Origin: Sphingomonas sp.
GTDB taxonomy: Bacteria > Pseudomonadota > Alphaproteobacteria > Sphingomonadales > Sphingomonadaceae
Reading direction: 5' to 3'
DNA length: 64,000 nt
NCBI RefSeq assembly: GCF_013816785.1
Contig: NZ_JACDDV010000002.1
Span: 48,499-112,498, forward strand
The notes beneath the pieces are model-generated. The model did not search any database. It was not told the origin of the DNA and worked only from the letters and a program-made list of their open reading frames with translations. The position numbers were made by a program, and so were the translations under genes. Of the stretch, positions 56,911-64,000 are shown one piece after another (the stretch's first letter is position 1; each line of letters opens with the position of its first letter).

Positions 56911-57398
56911 ATCAAGCCCAAGTCCCGGACCTACCCCGCTTTATACCCTTGCCGTTGCGCGAGCCGCGGCGGGCGTGGCTGGCGATCCTCATCGGCGCCG
57001 CCATGACCATCGCCGGAAGTCTGGCGCTTTCCGCCTTGTCGCACCTCTTGGCTCCCGACATCGCCTCACCCGAATTTCCAATGAAAGGGCCGCTTGCGTT
57101 CTTCATGCTGGTCGCCTTCGCGCCGTTCGTCGAAACACTGATTATGGCTGGTTTCCTGACCCTGTTCCTGCGTTTCATGCGTCCGGCCTATGCGATCGGC
57201 CTAAGTTCACTCGGCTGGGGCGTGGCCCATTCGATCGAAGCATTGGGATGGGGCCTGGTGATCTGGTGGCCGTTCCTGATCTTCTCGACCCTGTTCGTCG
57301 TTTGGCGGCAAAAGGGGTTCTGGGTCGGGGTGGCCGTCGCCGCGGCGACCCACGTCCTGCAGAACATCGTCCCCGCCTGGCTCGTCGCCTTCGGTTAG
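56907..57398 (+). CDS. CPBP-like intramembrane protein
   Basis: A 163-residue protein with four or five hydrophobic helices. PFVETLIMAGFL, GWGVAHSIEAL and ATHVLQNIVPA resemble the three motifs of CPBP intramembrane proteases, but the first motif has one Glu instead of EExxxR, so activity is doubtful. The TTG start overlaps the TGA of the GT39-like gene, implying coupling. It may be a partner or relict of the glycosyltransferase. Confidence 0.72.
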   Translation: MNQAQVPDLPRFIPLPLREPRRAWLAILIGAAMTIAGSLALSALSHLLAPDIASPEFPMKGPLAFFMLVAFAPFVETLIMAGFLTLFLRFMRPAYAIGLSSLGWGVAHSIEALGWGLVIWWPFLIFSTLFVVWRQKGFWVGVAVAAATHVLQNIVPAWLVAFG

Positions 57399-57444
57399 CC
57401 AGTCCGGCGTTGCGCTCGCGTGGAGCCTTGCCCATATACCGGCG

Positions 57445-59847
<2,403 letters not shown>

Positions 59848-59852
59848 AGGCT

Positions 59853-59881
59853 TTGACTTGAGTGCTAGAAATTGCCTTAAA
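59853..59881 (+). promoter_or_regulatory. Possible sigma-70-like promoter of hupB
   Basis: TTGACT (59853-59858) and CTTAAA (59876-59881) are separated by 17 bases, just after the lon stop and about 57 bases before the hupB start. The -35 box is good and the -10 box poor, so this is tentative. Confidence 0.35.
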
Positions 59882-59937
59882 GGTGCACAGCATTGGTGCC
59901 GCGACTCCCCGCGGCCGTGTTCCGGGAGCCCTGGAGG

Positions 59938-60210
59938 ATGAACAAGCAGGAACTGATCGGCCATGTCGCCGACCGCGGCGGCCTCTCACGCAACGTCGCC
60001 AGCCAAGCGGTCGAAACGATGCTCGAGGTGATCACCTCAACTTTGAAGCGCGGCGACGAAGTTCGGCTTGTCGGGTTCGGCAATTTTTCAGTTACGCGCC
60101 GCAAGGCGTCGACGGGCCGCAACCCGCGCACCGGTGAACCAATGCAGATCAAGGCGACCTCGCAGCCCAAATTCCGTCCGGGCAAAGTGCTCAAGGACGC
60201 GGTTCAGTAG
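59938..60210 (+). CDS. hupB: DNA-binding protein HU
   Basis: A 90-residue histone-like protein. MNKQELIGHVADRGGLSRNVASQAVETMLEVI, GFGNFSVTRRKASTGRNPRTGE and the DNA-intercalating arm end FRPGKVLKDAVQ are canonical. GGAGG lies directly before ATG 59938; the in-frame ATG at 59893 is less likely. It compacts and bends DNA. Confidence 0.97.
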   Translation: MNKQELIGHVADRGGLSRNVASQAVETMLEVITSTLKRGDEVRLVGFGNFSVTRRKASTGRNPRTGEPMQIKATSQPKFRPGKVLKDAVQ

Positions 60211-60283
60211 TTCGCCGCTTGCCTTACGGGGACGGCTGGACAGCCGAATGCCCGTCGCTTAAGGCGCGCGATTGGCCGGGCAT

Positions 60284-60358
60284 GGGCGCGTAGCTCAGTG
60301 GTAGAGCACACCCTTCACACGGGTGGGGTCGCAGGTTCAATCCCTGCCGCGCCCACCA
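60284..60358 (+). tRNA. tRNA-Val (anticodon CAC)
   Basis: Acceptor GGGCGCG/CGCGCCC, D-arm GCTC...GAGC, anticodon stem CACCC/GGGTG with loop TTCACAC (anticodon CAC), T-arm with GGTTCAATCCC, and an encoded CCA. Confidence 0.97.
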
Positions 60359-60412
60359 TGCCGGCATTGAAGTGGGCATCCGAGCGAACCCGACCGCCGG
60401 TATTGGCCGGTT

Positions 60413-61129
60413 TCATCTGAGATAGCCGGGTTGAAAGCCCGCTACGCGGCGAAGCTCGCTCCAGTCGGTAAAGATGATTTCCCGTCCCTGACGTTTGATC
60501 AGGCCCTGGCGCTCAAGGTCCGCAAACACGCGATTGACGTTGACCGAAGTTTGGCCCGTGATGTCAGCGACCTGTTGCTGTGTAAAGGGGTTGAGCATGC
60601 TCTCGTGGCGCACGTCGATGCCGCTTCGCTCCGCTGTCTCGGACAGCAAATGCGCGACGCGGGCCGTGCTGTCGCGGCGGCCGGTGTTGACCAGCCACTC
60701 ATAGCCGATCGAATTGTGGCGCTGCACCAATTTCCAGAAGAAGCGCGAAAGCTCGGGGATTTCTTCGACCAGCGGCTCGAAATCCTCGGCCTTACCGACC
60801 ATCACTTCACTGCGTACGATCGCCTGGATACCATATTCGGCGGCACCCTCGCGCGGCAGGATTCCGTCGCCGGGGTATCGCAGCGCAACAATCTGACGGC
60901 GCCCGCTGCCATCCGACTTGAATTTGGAGAGAATGCCTGATCGTACGAACATCACTTCGTCGCGGGCAACCCCAGGCTCCCGGAACGGACGGCGCGGTTC
61001 AACCTGCACAATCTTGCTGGGCATTGCGACCAGTCGATCGGCCAGCCACGGTTCGAGCCCGGCGGCGATCAATTTTTCGCGCAAGGACACGCCAGCGTCG
61101 GCCGGCGAGCGCGTTCGTGGAGTTGTCAT
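60413..61129 (-). CDS. Crp/Fnr family transcriptional regulator
   Basis: A 238-residue regulator. A cyclic-nucleotide-binding-type beta domain (VEPRRPFREPG, SGILSKFKSDGSGRRQIVALRYPGD) precedes a Crp-type helix-turn-helix (QQVADITGQTSVNVNRVFADLERQGLI). It has no cysteines, so it is not an iron-sulfur FNR sensor. The beta-domain ligand is unknown. It stands alone between tRNA-Val and tRNA-His on the opposite strand. Confidence 0.9.
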   Translation of the reverse strand: MTTPRTRSPADAGVSLREKLIAAGLEPWLADRLVAMPSKIVQVEPRRPFREPGVARDEVMFVRSGILSKFKSDGSGRRQIVALRYPGDGILPREGAAEYGIQAIVRSEVMVGKAEDFEPLVEEIPELSRFFWKLVQRHNSIGYEWLVNTGRRDSTARVAHLLSETAERSGIDVRHESMLNPFTQQQVADITGQTSVNVNRVFADLERQGLIKRQGREIIFTDWSELRRVAGFQPGYLR

Positions 61130-61406
61130 ATCCTCTCCTTAGGCCGCGAAATACGTCCGGCCCGACATTGCGCAAGCTTTATGCTGCAGCCGGTCAACGG
61201 AAGTTAGCGGTAATCGATAAACCGGCTCATTTGAGGCACGAAAGCGCAAATCAGGTCCATCGTCCGTTTTTATCCGAAGGCGTCGACGGAGCGATGACAT
61301 TCGCGGCTCACCGCGCCAAGCCCGATCGCCCCGTTCACCGCCCATCGCTTGCCAAGGCTGGCGGGCAACCTTAAGGACCGCGCGCGCCCTTTCGCGGCGC
61401 GTGCAT

Positions 61407-61484
61407 GGCGATCGTAGCTCAGTTGGTTAGAGCATCGGTTTGTGGTACCGAGGGTCGCGGGTTCAAGTCCCGTCGGTCGCCCCA
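61407..61484 (+). tRNA. tRNA-His (anticodon GTG), encoded G-1
   Basis: Acceptor GCGATCG/CGGTCGC with one G-T pair, an extra G at -1 opposite C73 as required by histidyl-tRNA synthetase, D-arm GCTC...GAGC, anticodon stem TCGGT/ACCGA with loop TTGTGGT (anticodon GTG), and an encoded CCA. Confidence 0.96.
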
Positions 61485-61517
61485 TTTTCCCTGTTGCAAC
61501 AGGTAGTTAAGCGACCA

Positions 61518-62567
61518 ATGGACACGCCCTGGGCCTATCCCGATTTCGACGCGCATGAAGTGCTGCAGTTTGTCACCGATGCCAAGAGTGGACTCCGCGC
61601 GATCATCGCGATGCATTCGACCCATCTAGGACCGGCCGCGGGTGGAACGCGCCTGTGGCATTATGCCGACGACGCCGACGCGCTGACCGACGCGCTGCGC
61701 CTGTCGCGCGGTATGAGCTACAAGAACGCGATGGCCGGCCTCCCGCTAGGTGGTGGCAAGGCCGTGATGCTCGCCGACGCCAAGCTAACCAAGACACCCG
61801 AGATGCTCGCCGCCTTCGGCCGTGCGGTCGACCGGCTTGGTGGCAATTACGTCACTGCCGAAGACGTCGGCATGTCGGTCGCCGATATGATCGCGATCCG
61901 GCGGCAGACGAAATTCGTCGCCGGCCTTCCGGCCGAGGGCGACGAAGTCGGCGGCGATCCGGGTCCGCACACGTCGCTCGGCGTCTTTCTCGGTGTCAAA
62001 GCCGCAGTCCGCAGGGCACTGGGCAAGGACAGCCTCGCCGGACTTCATCTCGCCCTACAGGGCGCGGGCAGCGTTGCCGGCGGTGTCGCTCGCCTTGCCG
62101 CGGCCGAAGGCGCCAAGCTGTCGATCGCTGACGTCGACCAAGCCAGGGTCGAAGCGCTCGCTGCGGCAACCGGCGCCGCTATCGTAGCTCCGGCCGACAT
62201 CCTGTCGCTGGACGCTGACGTTGTCAGCCCCTGCGCGCTCGGCGCGATCCTGTCCGAAGAGAGCATCGCAGCGCTCAGCGCGCCGATCGTCGCCGGCGGT
62301 GCCAACAACCAGCTCGCCACGCCCGAGGACGGCCAACGGCTTGCAGCGCGCGGCATCCTTTACGCGCCCGACTATGTCATCAACGCCGGCGGCATCATCA
62401 ATGTGTCGACCGAATATCTCGGCGGCGGCGACGCCGGGCTGGTGCGCGAGCGGATCGAGGCGATTCCCGCCCGCCTCGAAACCATCTGGACCGAAAGCGC
62501 CGCCACCGACCGCGACCCGGCGGCGGTCGCCGACGCCATGGCGCAAAAGCTGATCGGTCGCGGTTGA
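61518..62567 (+). CDS. Glu/Leu/Phe/Val dehydrogenase (leucine-dehydrogenase type)
   Basis: A 349-residue NAD-dependent amino-acid dehydrogenase. STHLGPAAGGTRLW and GMSYKNAMAGLPLGGGKAV (catalytic Lys) lead the substrate domain, TAEDVGMSVADM follows, and the Rossmann motif is LALQGAGSVAGGVARL. The frame is open back through the tRNA-His gene, but ATG 61518 is the normal start. It deaminates branched-chain or aromatic amino acids to keto acids; which one is unclear. Confidence 0.9.
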   Translation: MDTPWAYPDFDAHEVLQFVTDAKSGLRAIIAMHSTHLGPAAGGTRLWHYADDADALTDALRLSRGMSYKNAMAGLPLGGGKAVMLADAKLTKTPEMLAAFGRAVDRLGGNYVTAEDVGMSVADMIAIRRQTKFVAGLPAEGDEVGGDPGPHTSLGVFLGVKAAVRRALGKDSLAGLHLALQGAGSVAGGVARLAAAEGAKLSIADVDQARVEALAAATGAAIVAPADILSLDADVVSPCALGAILSEESIAALSAPIVAGGANNQLATPEDGQRLAARGILYAPDYVINAGGIINVSTEYLGGGDAGLVRERIEAIPARLETIWTESAATDRDPAAVADAMAQKLIGRG

Positions 62568-62595
62568 TTGAAGGCAGGGCAGGGGTGCGCTAGGC

Positions 62596-63324
62596 GTGAT
62601 CACCACCATGCACGGCTTCGCCAACCCCGCCCGCTTCCTAAAAATCGCCCGGCCGCTGACTGGGTGGCTGCTTGGTGTTGGCTTGGCTCTGACGCTGGGC
62701 GGCGCGCTTTCAGGCCTGCTGATCACCCCGCCCGACTATCTTCAGGGTGAGACCGTGCGAATCCTCTATATCCACGTTCCCGCTGCCTGGCTCGGCATGG
62801 CCGGATGGGGATCGATCGCCGCCGCCTCGATCAGCCAACTGGTCTGGCGCCATCCGCTCGCCGCGGTCGCCGGCCGCGCCGTAGCGGTGCCGGGCGCGAC
62901 CTTCGCAGCGCTGTGCCTCGCCACCGGCTCGATCTGGGGTCGCCCGACCTGGGGTACCTGGTGGGAATGGGACGGGCGCCTGACCTCGATGCTGATCCTG
63001 TTCTTCCTCTATTTGGGCTATATTGCGCTGGCGTCGGCCGAGCGTGAGCGCGCCGGCGACGGGCGAATGGCGGCGATCTTCGGCCTGGTCGGGGCGATCA
63101 ATCTACCGATCATTCACTATTCAGTGCTGTGGTGGCGAACGCTTCACCAGGGCCAATCGATCAGCCTTGGCGGCGGATCGTCGATCGCGCCCGAACTGCT
63201 GTGGCCGCTGCCGCTGACGATGGTCGGTTTCACCGCGCTGTTCGCCGCGGTGACGCTGATGCGGATGCGGGCCGATCTCGCACGCCTTAAGATCGAGGCG
63301 CGTCTTCGCCGGAACGCTGCATGA
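62596..63324 (+). CDS. ccmC: Heme exporter/cytochrome c maturation protein CcmC
   Basis: A 242-residue membrane protein with six helices that hands heme to CcmE. The WWD-type periplasmic loop GTWWEWDGRLTSMLILFF, with conserved His residues in YIHVPAAWLGM and IIHYSVLWWRTLHQ, is diagnostic. The start is GTG 62596 or ATG 62608. It overlaps ccmD as ATGA. First gene of the ccmCDEF series. Confidence 0.94.
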   Translation: MITTMHGFANPARFLKIARPLTGWLLGVGLALTLGGALSGLLITPPDYLQGETVRILYIHVPAAWLGMAGWGSIAAASISQLVWRHPLAAVAGRAVAVPGATFAALCLATGSIWGRPTWGTWWEWDGRLTSMLILFFLYLGYIALASAERERAGDGRMAAIFGLVGAINLPIIHYSVLWWRTLHQGQSISLGGGSSIAPELLWPLPLTMVGFTALFAAVTLMRMRADLARLKIEARLRRNAA

Positions 63325-63452
63325 ACCAGTGGGCGTTCGTCCTCGCCGCCTACGGCCTGTCTGCGCTGGCGACGCTCGGCCTGATTGGCGGAGCGCTTAT
63401 CTCGATGCGTCGCGCCGAAGCCGAGGCCGCAGCGGTCAAGCAGCGCCGATGA
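63321..63452 (+). CDS. ccmD: Heme exporter protein CcmD
   Basis: A 43-residue protein with one membrane helix (FVLAAYGLSALATLGLIGGALIS) followed by a basic, cytoplasmic RRAEAEAAAVKQRR tail, as in CcmD, which helps release holo-CcmE. ATG 63321 overlaps the ccmC stop, and its own TGA overlaps the ATG of ccmE. Confidence 0.88.
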   Translation: MNQWAFVLAAYGLSALATLGLIGGALISMRRAEAEAAAVKQRR

Positions 63453-63886
63453 TCGTCCGGCCAAAACACCAGCGGCTGATCCTCGTCGGCCTGGCGTTGG
63501 TCGCGTTGGTCGGCGCGGTGCTGCTCGCCATGTGGGGGTTGAAGGACCGCGCCGCCTATTTCGTCACCCCGAGCGAAATTTCCGCAGGCCGCGCCGCGGC
63601 CGGCCAGCCGATCCGGCTTGGCGGCATGGTAGTCAAGGGCTCGCTCCGGCGCGCAGCCGATGGCGTCACCATCCGTTTCGTCGTCTCCGATCTTAAGGCG
63701 ACCACGCCGGTCATCTATCGCGGCATCACGCCAGATCTGTTCCGCGAGGGCAGCGGGGTGATTGCCGAGGGGCGGCTCGACCCCAAGGGCGAGTTCGTCG
63801 CCGATACCATCCTCGCCAAGCACGACGAGCGCTACATGCCGCCGCAAATGGCTCAGCCGGCCCAGCCGGGCCCGCCAAGGACGTGA
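63449..63886 (+). CDS. ccmE: Cytochrome c maturation heme chaperone CcmE
   Basis: A 145-residue heme chaperone. An N-terminal helix (LILVGLALVALVGAVLLAMWGL) anchors it, and the periplasmic OB-fold ends in AKHDERYMPPQM, where the His covalently binds heme. YFVTPSEI and VKGSLRR are family strands. The start at ATG 63449 overlaps ccmD. The stop overlaps the GTG of ccmF. Confidence 0.95.
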   Translation: MIVRPKHQRLILVGLALVALVGAVLLAMWGLKDRAAYFVTPSEISAGRAAAGQPIRLGGMVVKGSLRRAADGVTIRFVVSDLKATTPVIYRGITPDLFREGSGVIAEGRLDPKGEFVADTILAKHDERYMPPQMAQPAQPGPPRT

Positions 63887-64000
63887 TCGCCGAGGCGGGC
63901 CTCGCCGCGCTGTGGCTCGCCGCCGCGCTCGCCGCGCTGCAACTGGCGCTCTCGCTAGGGCTGGCCGGCGAAGACGGTCGACGGGTCGCCACCGTTCGCG
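63883..64000 (+). CDS. ccmF: Cytochrome c heme lyase subunit CcmF (partial)
   Basis: GTG 63883 overlaps the ccmE stop and opens a frame (IAEAGLAALWLAAALAALQ) matching the N-terminal membrane helix of CcmF. The gene continues past the window edge. Only 39 residues are seen, so the call rests on position in the ccm operon as much as on sequence. Confidence 0.78.
   Translation, partial: MIAEAGLAALWLAAALAALQLALSLGLAGEDGRRVATVR

Overview
The window looks like chromosomal DNA from an alphaproteobacterium of the order Sphingomonadales (Sphingomonas-like). This rests on high G+C coding sequence, two large sphingomonad-type TonB-dependent receptors, a single-cysteine DksA, a PhoK/PafA-like alkaline phosphatase, a DUF1465 (RcdA-like) protein beside DUF465 proteins, and the tig, clpP, clpX, lon, hupB order. 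Species was not determined; everything is judged from sequence reading alone.

Layout. 1-8.7 kb: metabolic and housekeeping genes (start of an ABC transporter, surE, dksA, two small DUF465 proteins, a DUF1465 protein, an iron-dependent alcohol dehydrogenase coupled to a thioesterase, a nitronate monooxygenase-like enzyme, a sugar-nucleotide epimerase, acetyl-CoA synthetase). 8.7-18.1 kb: an accessory segment with a secreted proline-tailed orphan, a minus-strand series AraC regulator, TonB receptor, TPR-sulfotransferase, an orphan protein and about 0.8 kb of AT-rich DNA without genes, ending at a tRNA-Lys gene. 18.3-23.8 kb: the elongasome operon mreB-mreC-mreD-mrdA-rodA on the minus strand, every junction after mreC being an ATGA overlap. 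23.9-29.6 kb: mutL, a small protein, an IlvC-like paralogue, miaA, serB and a Sel1/SPOR protein. 29.7-32.6 kb: an orphan ParA, a protein with a ribbon-helix-helix-like end, and a TPR/SPOR lipoprotein. 32.6-40.1 kb: pyrB, ruvX, a DUF3089 hydrolase, gatCAB and the phosphatase.

40.1-44 kb: a cupin, an Lrp regulator, a lipoprotein/M48 protease/lipoprotein trio and tiny proline-rich ORFs. 44-60.2 kb: the proteostasis genes tig, clpP, clpX, lon and hupB in conserved order but separated by unrelated genes: a glycosyltransferase and second TonB receptor; a NUDIX-DUF47 ORF with a Pit phosphate transporter and a TonB-like protein; a GT39-like membrane protein with a CPBP-like protein. 60.2-64 kb: tRNA-Val, a Crp-type regulator, tRNA-His, a leucine-dehydrogenase-type enzyme and the cytochrome c maturation genes ccmC, ccmD, ccmE and the start of ccmF, which runs off the window.

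The most unusual content is the AraC/TonB receptor/TPR-sulfotransferase cassette next to tRNA-Lys, the in-frame NUDIX-DUF47 ORF, the ParA/RHH/SPOR cluster, the divergent IlvC paralogue and a palindromic repeat lying inside mutL. I saw no CRISPR array, rRNA, insertion sequence, integrase or recognised phage module.
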